64,000 nucleotides of DNA from Macrosoma leucophasiata (lineage: Eukaryota; Arthropoda; Insecta; Lepidoptera; Hedylidae): positions 4,060,001 through 4,124,000 of the forward strand of contig JAWQUS010000009.1 in NCBI GenBank assembly GCA_036365455.1. The letters run 5' to 3'. This document shows, piece by piece, positions 43,371 through 53,512 of the stretch (positions within the stretch are counted from its first letter, which is position 1; each line of letters starts with the position of its first letter). The notes beneath the pieces were generated by a model. That model was not told the DNA's origin and did no database searches. It saw only the letters and a list, made by a program, of their open reading frames with translations. Made by a program: the position numbers and the translations under genes.

Positions 43371-43767
43371 ATGAGACCATTATATGATTATAACACCGAT
43401 ATATTTAGGTAGGTAGGTAGGTAGGTAGGTAGGTAAACAAACTCGCTTATTTGTTGACTAAGAGGAATGCAGTATCAGACAGACAGACAGACAGACAGAG
43501 CAATACTATATGTTATGTTATGTATGTATGTATGTATGTATGTAATCTTATAAAACCCCGTTAACCACCCAATCCATGACATGTTCATCATGAACTCTTA
43601 CTCTACGCTCATAGGTAGGTAGGTAGGCAGGTAGGCAGGTATATATAAATGATGTGATGAGTTTATTATTATCATCACGTTAAGTTTATATTGACGTAAG
43701 CGCTCGCAGAAACTGAACATTGTAGGTAAGTACTTAATAGATACCTACATTTCGCGATGGATATGTT
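42945..43767. repeat. H2A-H1 spacer with tetranucleotide repeats, unit III
   Basis: No gene. Same arrays as units I and II. TTAC is expanded (about 43318-43369) and AGGT shortened (43408-43435). Confidence 0.8.
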
Positions 43768-43783
43768 AGCCCTGAAAAGGGCT
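43768..43783 (-). terminator. Histone 3' stem-loop, H1 unit III
   Basis: Sense AGCCCTTTTCAGGGCT. Confidence 0.92.
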
Positions 43784-43854
43784 TTTTAAACAGTGCGCGC
43801 GCGCGCGCCCGAGGCGGCGGCGACGACAGCACCACCAGAAGCAGTAGCTTAAGC

Positions 43855-43908
<54 letters not shown>

Positions 43909-43922
43909 AGCTGGCTAGCTAA

Positions 43923-44630
43923 TTACTTCTTGGCGGCGCCCGCCTTTTTAGCGGCGGGCTTGGATTTGGGCGCTGCCGCAGCCTTCTTCGGTTTGGGAGC
44001 TTTCGGTTTCTTGGTAGGAGGTTTGGCGGTTTTCTTGGCCTTCGGAGCTGCGCTCTTGGACTTGGCGGGCGTGGCGGCCTTCTTGGCGGCTGCCGGCTTC
44101 TTCTTAGCGGCGGCTGGCTTCTTCTTTGCGGCGGCCGCCTTCTTGTCCTTAGTTGCGGCGGAAGACTTCGCTTTCGATGGCGAAGCGGATGATGAAGAGG
44201 CGGCTGCGGATTTCTTGCCACCCTTGGTTGCTGCGCCGCCCTTAGCACCTTTACCACCGGTCGGTTTCTTCGAGGCGGCGGCGGCGGCGGACTTCGACTC
44301 CAGCTTGAACGAACCGGACGCGCCCTTGCCCTTCGTCTGTATCAAAGCGCCGGATTCCACAGCACTCTTTAGATATTTTCTTATGAAAGGTGCCAGTTTC
44401 TCAGCGTCGACATCGTACTGTGCGGCTATATATTTCTTGATGGCTTGGAGCGATGATCCGCTGCGCTCTTTCAGCTCCTTGATGGCACTGTTCACCATTT
44501 CACTGGTCTTCGGGTGAGTCGGTTTCGCCTTCGGTTTTTTCGCACCACCGGCCCCCGACGCGGAAGATTTCGGCTTCTTCGCGGGGGTCGCCGGCGCTGG
44601 AATATCGTTAGCTACGGCGGTATCGGCCAT
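43923..44630 (-). CDS. H1: Linker histone H1, unit III
   Basis: Same 235-residue protein as the others, with at least one synonymous change near 44294. The 5' side is cut by LINE C2, whose 3' end begins at 44794, 163 bp upstream of the ATG. The presumed TATA-like box is at 51006-51012. Confidence 0.97.
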   Translation of the reverse strand: MADTAVANDIPAPATPAKKPKSSASGAGGAKKPKAKPTHPKTSEMVNSAIKELKERSGSSLQAIKKYIAAQYDVDAEKLAPFIRKYLKSAVESGALIQTKGKGASGSFKLESKSAAAAASKKPTGGKGAKGGAATKGGKKSAAASSSSASPSKAKSSAATKDKKAAAAKKKPAAAKKKPAAAKKAATPAKSKSAAPKAKKTAKPPTKKPKAPKPKKAAAAPKSKPAAKKAGAAKK

Positions 44631-45035
44631 TGTTATTCTAGATGTAATTATAAGGCAAAAAAATTAATTAATTACACACTGACACACGCGCACGCAACAC
44701 ACAAGCACTAACGCGAACGAGCCAAGTATAAATTGTTGAATATTTAAAAGTAACAAGACGATATTTTTTTAGTTAGTTCTAAAAACAAACGCCTAACTAG
44801 AACTAGATGAGTCCTCGTGGCTGCGCGCGCGAGCGCGCAGCCGCGGAAAGGGTCGAGGTGAAGCCTCCTTACCCTGGCTTTCTGCCCTTGCTTGCCAAGG
44901 GCGTGATCTGAGTTAAGGGGTGGGTGTCGTGCGTGCTAGGAATCACCGGGGGGTTTTTTTTATTTTTTTTTATTTTTTTTTTTTTTTTTTATTTTTATTT
45001 TTTTTTTTTATTTTTATATTATTTATTTGTTTTGT

Positions 45036-45071
<36 letters not shown>

Positions 45072-45280
45072 TGAGCTTTTTAACCATTCTGGCATATTCT
45101 TTTCTCGCCCCGGCTATCTTCGCACGCACAACTTACAAGGGACTTGGTGGAACTCGGAAAGTGGCGGTCGGACATAGGCTGGCGGCCTCACCGGGCGTCC
45201 AGGCTGTTAGCCAGGCGTTAGACGCATCCGGGGGGTCGCCGCTTAGTCGGGGGTCGAACCCGACTGACCGGGTTACCCGA

Positions 45281-48178
45281 TCAAGGGGTGGGGGTTGAAC
45301 CCTCCCCCAATACAACCGTCGAGGTGAGGCGATCACGGCGGTCCGCCAGTGATCGAACGGCGTCTTGGAAGGGGGTTGCACTACGGAAGTCAACGGGTGG
45401 CAGGACTCGTATCAGCGGAACTGGAATCGAGGCCCCGTCGTTGCCGCATGGAACGACGGCGTCCCGTGATGGCCCAGGCGAGGGCGGGGGAAGTATCTCC
45501 CGAGGGAGGCCACAGCCCTCCGGCGGTCGACCATGTAGCGGTGCAAATCCGCGGAGGTGCTCGTGGGGCCCGTTGTCTGCGCGATCGAACATATTACGCG
45601 CCAACCGCCCCACGAACTCCTCCACGGACTCGACCCCCAGGTCGCGGGCTATGACATCATTCCGGACATACCTCCCCGCGCCTGTAATAAGGCGGAGCGT
45701 TTTATTTTGCTGGACCTGAAGTCGGTTTCGCTGCCCGGCGGAGCATAAGGCATACCATGCCGGGGCAGCGTACGTCAACCTCGAGCGGATGTAGGTTTTG
45801 TAGATGCGGGTTTTAACCCGCATGGGCAGCCTAGAACGCAGTACCGGGCGCAACATCGACCGCGCGGCTGCCGACTGTGTAACCATATGGTTCACTGTCG
45901 GCACCATGTGCAATGCGCGGTCGATGTGGCACCCGAGGTACTTGACCGTTGGCTGCCACTCTACATCCCGGCCTCGCAGCCGGAGCGGTGGTAACGCGCG
46001 ACGGACGCGCATCGCGATCGCGGCAGTTTTGTCAACGTTAACGGACATCCGCCACGCGTCAAGCCACTCCGGCAGCAGGTCCAGCAAACGTTGCATTTTG
46101 TTTATGGCCATGTTAACACGGGACGACGACGTTATGTAGGCACTGTCGTCGGCAAACAGAGAAAGCATGACATCCTCCTCTCCCTCTCGCAGATGTTCGC
46201 GAAGGGTGGGGATGTCATCCGTGTATGCCGCGTAAAGCGCAGGCGATACACAGCTTCCCTGTGGTACTCCGGCCCGGATGGGACGGTGGCGAGAATCAAC
46301 GCCCTCTACCGAGACGTAAAACCGCCTGTCCCTTAAAAAATCGGCCACCACCCTATAGTGCCCTGGCGGAAGAAAGTTTGCCAGTTTAGCCAACAGGCCC
46401 GTGTGCCACACCCGGTCGAAGGCCTTCTCTATATCGAGAAAGACTCCGACCGAGTAGCGGCCCCTGTTGGCTTCACTGGCAAGGTGGTGAAGTACTCGTG
46501 TTAATTGCAAAGTTGTCGAGTGACCGGCGCGGAAGCCGAACTGTTCCTCCCGACATGGGAGCAGCGGCCTCAGCCTCCGCAGCCACAGCCGCTCAAACAA
46601 CTTTGCAATGTGAGAAAGTAGGGTTATAGGGCGGTAGCTCGAGGGATGGCGGCGGTCTTTTCCCGGTTTGGGGAGGACGATGATTTTCCCCAGCTTCCAC
46701 TCACTGGGGAAGTGTCCGGATCGGAGTATGCCGTTGAAGAGCTTGGTGAGGGTCACCAAGCTCCTCCACGGCAGATGGTGGAGGGCCGCGCATGGGATGC
46801 CGTCCGGCCCCGCCGCCTTGCGCTTAGGCAGGCGGGTAATCGCTCTACGCACCTCCGAGGGAGAGATGAAGTCTTTCCCCGGTAGGGGCGGAGCTGGGGC
46901 CGACAATAGGTCCCTCACGCGGCCCTCACACGCATCGTAATGCTCGACAACAGATGCGTCGGGGGAGGGAGGGTTGGGGGTAAATACCCCCTCTAAGTGC
47001 GTGGCCAGGATTTCGGCCCGGTCGACGGGCCGGTAGCACCGGTTACCCGCGCCATCAAGGAGCGGGTAAATGGGGGCAGGGTCCCGAGTCAATGCTCTGT
47101 TGAGGGCATGTAGGTTAGTGTCGTGTTCGGCCGCCCGGTCAATCGTGTCGTCCCAGGCGGCCCCGCGATGTGCCTCAACCAACAGATGCACAGACTCGGT
47201 GATCCTGTTTAGGTCGCGCTTGACTGACGGGCAACGAGTGCGCGCCCACAGTTGACGGAGGGCACGCTTTTGACGAAGCTTGGCTTGGAGCGAGGCAGGC
47301 AGGGCGTCCCGTCGCTTAGATGGTGGTCGTAGTGAGGTGGCCGCTTCGGCGGCGGTCGTGATGTCTGCGGTGATTTGGCGGACCGCCGCCTCCACCTCTC
47401 CCGGAGTGGAGATTGCGCCCACCGGTCCTGCCTTGCTCATAGCACGCTCAAAAGCGTCCCAGTCCGTCCGGCGGCGTGGCGGGCGCGCGACTGTAAAGTC
47501 GGACGTCAGTGCAAGCACGACCAATATGGGGAGGTGCTGTGTGTCTACGTCATACAGCACCTCCACATGGATAGGCCAGGGCACGCACTTAGAAACTACT
47601 ATGTCCAGGACGTCCGGTTGGTGTCTGGGGTCCACGGGTACGTGGGACGGGGCATCCGGCCCTAACACCTCGTATCCGTGGGCCTGACTGTCATCGTAGA
47701 GGCGCCTGCCTGGCGATGTAATTACTCGCGACCCCCAACTGGGGTGCTTCGCATTAAGGTCGCCACAGATTAGGGCAGGCCCCTCCGCGAGGACAGAGCG
47801 GACGTCTCTGGGGTCGAAAACCTCCCCCGGCGGCCGGTATGCAGCATGAATCAGGAGCTCCGTCCCGTCCGCGTTCACTCGCACTCCCTTAGTGCGCATG
47901 GACGTGAACGGGGGCACGGCCAACTCGTCGTGTACAACGTCGCGACGCACGAGAGCAGCGGTCCCCCTAAAGGGTCTACCGCTCGGCGCCACTTCGTCGT
48001 ACCTATAGACGAAGTAATTGGCCAGCCGGAGATCCTGACTCGGGCGGAGCTTCGTCTCGCCCAGCAGGACAATGTGAATGTCCTGGGACTGGACGAGGGT
48101 CCTAAGCTCGCTAATATGGCCGCTAATACCACCCGGATTCCAATACAGAACCCGGAGGTCCGAATGTCTATAGACCAT
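45281..48178 (-). CDS. Family C LINE ORF2 (copy C2): endonuclease and reverse transcriptase
   Basis: 965 residues with only a few differences from C1 (for example A2V, E249K and Y602F). It shares the TQH replacement at the SDH motif, so that change belongs to the family and is not a one-copy mutation. FADD and GVPQGS are present. Intact. Confidence 0.9.
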   Translation of the reverse strand: MVYRHSDLRVLYWNPGGISGHISELRTLVQSQDIHIVLLGETKLRPSQDLRLANYFVYRYDEVAPSGRPFRGTAALVRRDVVHDELAVPPFTSMRTKGVRVNADGTELLIHAAYRPPGEVFDPRDVRSVLAEGPALICGDLNAKHPSWGSRVITSPGRRLYDDSQAHGYEVLGPDAPSHVPVDPRHQPDVLDIVVSKCVPWPIHVEVLYDVDTQHLPILVVLALTSDFTVARPPRRRTDWDAFERAMSKAGPVGAISTPGEVEAAVRQITADITTAAEAATSLRPPSKRRDALPASLQAKLRQKRALRQLWARTRCPSVKRDLNRITESVHLLVEAHRGAAWDDTIDRAAEHDTNLHALNRALTRDPAPIYPLLDGAGNRCYRPVDRAEILATHLEGVFTPNPPSPDASVVEHYDACEGRVRDLLSAPAPPLPGKDFISPSEVRRAITRLPKRKAAGPDGIPCAALHHLPWRSLVTLTKLFNGILRSGHFPSEWKLGKIIVLPKPGKDRRHPSSYRPITLLSHIAKLFERLWLRRLRPLLPCREEQFGFRAGHSTTLQLTRVLHHLASEANRGRYSVGVFLDIEKAFDRVWHTGLLAKLANFLPPGHYRVVADFLRDRRFYVSVEGVDSRHRPIRAGVPQGSCVSPALYAAYTDDIPTLREHLREGEEDVMLSLFADDSAYITSSSRVNMAINKMQRLLDLLPEWLDAWRMSVNVDKTAAIAMRVRRALPPLRLRGRDVEWQPTVKYLGCHIDRALHMVPTVNHMVTQSAAARSMLRPVLRSRLPMRVKTRIYKTYIRSRLTYAAPAWYALCSAGQRNRLQVQQNKTLRLITGAGRYVRNDVIARDLGVESVEEFVGRLARNMFDRADNGPHEHLRGFAPLHGRPPEGCGLPREILPPPSPGPSRDAVVPCGNDGASIPVPLIRVLPPVDFRSATPFQDAVRSLADRRDRLTSTVVLGEGSTPTP

Positions 48179-48195
48179 CTAACCTTGGTATATGT

Positions 48196-50610
48196 TTATA
48201 GGCTCGCAGGCCAGTTTTGGATCCGGGTCAGCTCTGCCAACCCCCTAACAAGGGCGGGTACAATGTCCCGTCCGGCCGTATACGCCGTCAGTATCTCCGT
48301 CAGTGTGGCAATAAAAATCCCCACTAACGTGGACACCGACGGGTCACCTCTGGTTGTATTGACGTAACTGTTGGCGGAAACTCCCCGAGACGCGGCAGCG
48401 TGCCCGGCTTGCGGGCCTGTGTACGCATGCCTGGCAGTCCCGGCGGACCACTCACCATTGTCCAACCTCCACGCGGGCTGTAGGCTGGATGCAGGGGCGA
48501 CGGCGGGTGCGGCGGGGGTGGCGGGGGCGGTGGAGGCGGGGGCCGCCGGCGGGGCGGCGGGCGCGGGCGCGGGCGCGCGCGCGGGCGCGGGCGGGGCGGC
48601 GGGGGCCGCGCGGGCGGCGGGTGCCGCGCGGGCGGCGGGCGCCGCGCGGCGGGCGACGACGGCGGCGGCGGTGGCGGCGGCGGCGGGCGGGGGGGCGCGG
48701 TGCACGGCGAGTCCGCCTCCGACGACCTCTTCCTCCGGCTGTCGGGGCGCGACTGGCCCGGCGGGCGCGAGGCGCGCGCTGTTATATTGCGTACGCGGGT
48801 CGCGCTGCCGTTGTGGTTGTGGCGCGTATAGCTCGGGCCGTGCGCCAATGGTGGGCGCCGTAGCCCGCTCTGGGAAAACGGTGTATGGGGCCCTCGCCGC
48901 CTGAGGTATGGCGGCGACGGGCCACATAGTATCGGCGGCGGTGCGTGTAGGGTGCATGATTGCACCCTGCGGTGCGCCCAGGGCCGGAAAATCGCTAATA
49001 CTTCCTTTTTTACGACCTTTCCGGCCTCTGGGCCTCCTCCTCTTCGGTGGACGACTGTTTGAGGGCGGTGCCAACGTGCTCGGCAGGGGCTGCTGGGTTG
49101 CCCCGCCGTGCCATGCTGCTGGTGCTACTGCCGGCCGCGAATGCGCTATTTGCGGCGCGGCCGGCAGCATCTCGAAGTGGTGCTCTGGCGGGTGGTGCTG
49201 TGAAGGGGCGTTGGGTGGCACGCCCGGGAGGGGCGGGGGGATCCTCTCGTTCCTCCGCCTCGCTTCCCGAACAAATACGGGGCACTGCCTATTACAAGCG
49301 ATGTGTGGCCCCTCGCAATTTGCACATCGCGGCTGGTCCCGTGGGGTGGCACACTCCGCGACCGGGTGGTCGCCGCCACACCGGACGCACCTCATTCTGC
49401 GGTGGCAGTTATAGGACGCGTGGTTGAACCCTTGGCATCGGTGGCATTGTGCTGGGCCCACGCGTCCACGCCATGCCTTAATGGTTACGCCCCTCATGAA
49501 GAGGAGCGTGTCAATGGCGTACAATCTTTGGAGAGCCGCCTCATCCATATGTCCCAACTGGACGTAAATAGAGCGGCTCTCCCGGCCTCTCTTGCCTACT
49601 ATGGGCTTTATCGCGGTGGGTTGAAATCCCTTCTTCCTTAGGGCCTCCTCAATATCTTCTGGCGGAGTGTCCATGGGCAGCCCCCTCAGGCATACCTTGG
49701 TCGGCCGCTCGCTTTCCAGGGCGTAGCTGAACCACGTCAACTCCTTGTCTATGGAGGACGCGGTCACTAGGTAAGCTTGTACCGCCCTGTATTCATCGGC
49801 CGACCTGGGGATGAATCGCACCCCTTGGCCGTAGGTACGCGCGTGTGGTGGGTAGCCCAACTTGGCAGTTATAAAGGCAAAATGTTTATGCCAGTTGGGC
49901 ATCCGCTCTACCACGATGGGTGGGTACGATGCTCTTACTTGGTCGGTAGGTGCTGGTGGTGGTGATTTCGGCGGTGTCCCGGGTGCAGCGGCCGCCGCGG
50001 CGTAGCTACCGGGCGGCGGCGTGCTTTCTCTAGCCGGCGACGCCGGGGGATTCGGGCGGAGGGGGGTGGAAGAGGCAGCGGCCTGCGATTCCACCTCCAT
50101 GGTTGGGGTCGACCGGCGCGGTGACTCGATGGCCACGTAGCTCGTCGATGGGCTGGGTGAGGCGGGGGAGGTGGGCTGTGAATCTGGTGGGGAGCGGCTC
50201 TCCTCTTCCTCTGCCTGCTCATAGTCCTCATCGGATGACGTAACATGTCGCGGGCGTTTGTCATCCCGCGACATGGTTTCGGAGGCGCCCGAAGATTCCG
50301 CCTCGCTGCGGCGCCTCTTCGCACTATCGGCGGCCGCAAACTCAGTTGCGAGCGCCGGATAGTGAAGGGCGGCTGCGTCAGCCGGAGTCTCCGTTCCAGC
50401 GTACGTTGTTTCGCTTTCTCTTGGGCGGGCGATAGGCGATACCGCTGGCACCTTAGGGGTGGCGGTGGCCGAGGTGGAAGGAGCGGCGGGGGCCAGTGGG
50501 CCCACTGCTGTCCGCTCGTGTGTAAAAAGGTTGCGCGCTACCACCTGCCTCGCGGGAATTCTAGATTCCCTGCGCTGGCCGGGGCGCGACGCATCTCCGT
50601 CTTTATCCAT
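48196..50610 (-). CDS. Family C LINE ORF1 (copy C2), gag-like protein
   Basis: 804 residues, starting MDKDGDASRP, with the same three zinc knuckles as C1. Differences are few and include a shorter Ala run near residue 650 and an Ile-to-Met change (EMLPAAPQ). The stop is 17 nt before the ORF2 ATG. Confidence 0.85.
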   Translation of the reverse strand: MDKDGDASRPGQRRESRIPARQVVARNLFTHERTAVGPLAPAAPSTSATATPKVPAVSPIARPRESETTYAGTETPADAAALHYPALATEFAAADSAKRRRSEAESSGASETMSRDDKRPRHVTSSDEDYEQAEEEESRSPPDSQPTSPASPSPSTSYVAIESPRRSTPTMEVESQAAASSTPLRPNPPASPARESTPPPGSYAAAAAAPGTPPKSPPPAPTDQVRASYPPIVVERMPNWHKHFAFITAKLGYPPHARTYGQGVRFIPRSADEYRAVQAYLVTASSIDKELTWFSYALESERPTKVCLRGLPMDTPPEDIEEALRKKGFQPTAIKPIVGKRGRESRSIYVQLGHMDEAALQRLYAIDTLLFMRGVTIKAWRGRVGPAQCHRCQGFNHASYNCHRRMRCVRCGGDHPVAECATPRDQPRCANCEGPHIACNRQCPVFVREARRRNERIPPPLPGVPPNAPSQHHPPEHHFEMLPAAPQIAHSRPAVAPAAWHGGATQQPLPSTLAPPSNSRPPKRRRPRGRKGRKKGSISDFPALGAPQGAIMHPTRTAADTMWPVAAIPQAARAPYTVFPERATAPTIGARPELYAPQPQRQRDPRTQYNSARLAPAGPVAPRQPEEEVVGGGLAVHRAPPPAAAATAAAVVARRAAPAARAAPAARAAPAAPPAPARAPAPAPAAPPAAPASTAPATPAAPAVAPASSLQPAWRLDNGEWSAGTARHAYTGPQAGHAAASRGVSANSYVNTTRGDPSVSTLVGIFIATLTEILTAYTAGRDIVPALVRGLAELTRIQNWPASL

Positions 50611-50981
50611 GGCACTGATTTTAACCCGGCATAAATGTCACAAGGGTATTACAGTTAAAAAGAAATTAATAGTCCGGTTGGCTGACGTCTCTTTCCTGTA
50701 CAAGGTAATCTTGTACCATGAAAGAGGGACAGCACAACTTCGCTTACACTTCACTTCGCGTCTCTTTCGCACAACTGCCGAGTCCTATCTCCTGTCACTC
50801 TCACACACACTGCCGCGGAACACTAGGCTCGACGCGGCGAGCGGGGGTAGCGGGGGGGGGGGGGGGCGCGTGACGCGGCGCGCTATCAGCCAGGGGATAT
50901 AATACCCGCACCCGACTGATAGCACTTAGTGTGTCTAGAAACAGCGAACGGCACTAGCGCGCACTAAGGGTACTAGTCACG

Positions 50982-51012
50982 ACAAACGCCAGTTAGCGCC
51001 ACTGGTTAATAA
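50982..51012 (-). promoter_or_regulatory. H1 start-site duplication and TATA-like box, displaced by LINE C2
   Basis: Target copy 50982-50990; TATA-like TTATTAA (sense) at 51006-51012, 22-30 nt upstream. Confidence 0.45.
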
Positions 51013-51905
51013 GAATGAAACAACACCGTCACGAAATCCTCGATGCCGCAAGACGTTTTCTCGTACAGGCACATAAAACTTTTCACTAACACGTGTCTAT
51101 TCGAAAGCTTTTTTTTAAATAGAAATAATATAATTGAAGATTAAAACGAGCATATTGCGCGATGCGCATGAGACTGGTTGAGTTTTGATAGAACACATTC
51201 AGCGCCCGATGTTGTTAGAGCGATGATATGAACGATTAAATTCTGTACTTGTCTTCGTACGAACCGGGACTCAAGTTTAAAATGATATTTTCTCTATTTA
51301 AAATCAATTTATTCGCATTGCGGTCGCGGTATGTAAAGAGCGAAGGCCCCAACCTTATTTAGGATCGATTAACAGCCTACGTAAACCGTCCACGGGATGA
51401 ATATCGAGACTCTCATGACGGAGGTCGTAAAACACGCGTCGTCAAGAAGCAAGCACGACTCCATCAAAGGGACGAGGCGAGGTAGGATAATCGAATATAG
51501 CGTCGTTCATATAACATAGAGAGATACTTATTATATTCATATATATATATTTATATATAAATATATATAGTTATATACAAATGGGATCAATGATGAACGC
51601 TGAAATTAACCATGATTCCCTCGCGCCTCCAGCCGCATAGTACGCGAAGCGCGAATCAACGATGAAATTTATTTATGTTTGTACTCATATTGTAATTATC
51701 GTATATGTATAATATAATTATTGTAATTATCATCATGTAACAACAACTACCACCACCACCAACCAATCTCTATATGTTGCTGACTAAAAGGTTGTCTGGA
51801 AGAAATCGCACTTTTTGCGATAAGACCGCCTTTTGTACTATTGTTCTTTCTTTTCTTGGTTTTATAATTTTGTTTATTTTTACCTGGTGTACAATAAAGT
51901 GTATG

Positions 51906-51945
<40 letters not shown>

Positions 51946-52213
51946 CATACATTATTATTATAATATACATATATTTTTTTATACTTGGCTTATAATTCTT
52001 ACATCCTACGACGATCTAGCTTTGTGCTTTTGTGCATGTATCAATACACCTCGACAGATATGTATTTATTTATGTATGTATGTGTGTATGTATGTATGTA
52101 TGTATGTATGTATGTATGTGCATGCATGTTATGAATTCAGAATATTTATAATAATTGACGCCTTGCATAGCGAAACTTGCATTACGTAAGATTGTATCAA
52201 CTGATATATGTGC
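51013..52213. other. H1-H4 spacer, unit III
   Basis: No gene. Matches units I and II. The TA array after the CR1 fossil is shorter and the ATGT array (52074-52120) is longer. Confidence 0.7.
51792..51903 (+). mobile_element. Fossil CR1 3' end, unit III spacer
   Basis: Same fragment and boundaries as in units I and II. Confidence 0.7.
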
Positions 52214-52229
52214 GGCCCTGAAAAGGGCC
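52214..52229 (-). terminator. Histone 3' stem-loop, H4 unit III
   Basis: Sense GGCCCTTTTCAGGGCC. Confidence 0.94.
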
Positions 52230-52432
52230 TTTTTGTTAAAACAATAATTGTTTCATTTCTCCTTTAATATCCCGTTGTGTGCGTGTGGATATAGATCAAT
52301 GCTTATTGTGTGTACTTGCTTGCTTGCTTGCTTATCATTCACGTGTTGTAACATTAATAATCGATCTTCAACGCACACGCAAGAGGAAAATGAAGATGAA
52401 GAAACAACGAAAGCCACGACGAACCATCTCCT

Positions 52433-52780
<348 letters not shown>

Positions 52781-53239
52781 TCAATAAGAAAAACACGCGC
52801 GTTTCTCCGCACACCGCACTGTATATTCGTCCGCTTGTTTCGATGACGCTCGAACGAATGTGTGAGCCTGAAAAAAAAAAATTCAATTTCGAATTTCTAT
52901 ATTTAGGTGTGATAGTTATTTACAAATCATTACTTAAGAATAGCTTAACTAATGACAATATTGATCTTAGTTTCTAGGTATAAGAATACTTAATCCTACG
53001 ACCCTATATAATGCAAATTAAATTATACAAAACTACTTTCCCGGATATGATATTTGTGATATTTACATGTTCTTAAGTTGTTTGCTAGGAAACATAAGAA
53101 AACCTAGCTTAGTGCTATTGAGCTTAACCTATGACTAGAGGGGAGGTGATGGATGATATTATGTACAATGAGGGAATTGTTATTATACTAACAATTGTTG
53201 GTGGGGTTGTTTGGGGTAGGAGATGTGTGGGGTGATGAT

Positions 53240-53360
53240 GTCTAAAGACGAGGGAGGGGGGGGGGGGGGCGAGGGGAGGGGGGGGGGGCTGAGGGGTGAG
53301 GGGTGAGGGCAGGGGGGCGAGGGGAGGGGGGGCTGAGGGGTGAGGGCAGGGGGGAGCGGA
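53240..53360. repeat. G-rich degenerate repeat in the 3' UTR of LINE B2
   Basis: Runs of 4-14 G separated by GAGGGGTGAGG-, GCGAGGGGA- and GGCTGAGG-type units. Could form G-quadruplexes on the plus strand; the element RNA would be C-rich here. Confidence 0.75.
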
Positions 53361-53512
53361 AGGTGTATTTACAAGGAGGATGAGGGGAATGAAACACTGT
53401 CGCCTACCTTTATACAATTCAATTTTCTAATGACTTAGCTTTATTTATTAAATATTACTCTAAACCAACTACAGGTTGGTTGTACATTCATTATGTTTTT
53501 TGTATAATTTAA

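Larger units (their letters stand above)
44794..50981 (-). mobile_element. Family C LINE, copy C2: full length, at the H1 start of unit III
   Basis: 6,188 bp with target duplication ACAAACGCC at 44785-44793 and 50982-50990. This is offset from C1 by a few bases, so the two are separate insertions rather than one copied with the unit. The 3' end has fewer TAGAAC units and a longer, differently structured T-rich tract (44956-45070). Both ORFs are intact. Confidence 0.9.
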
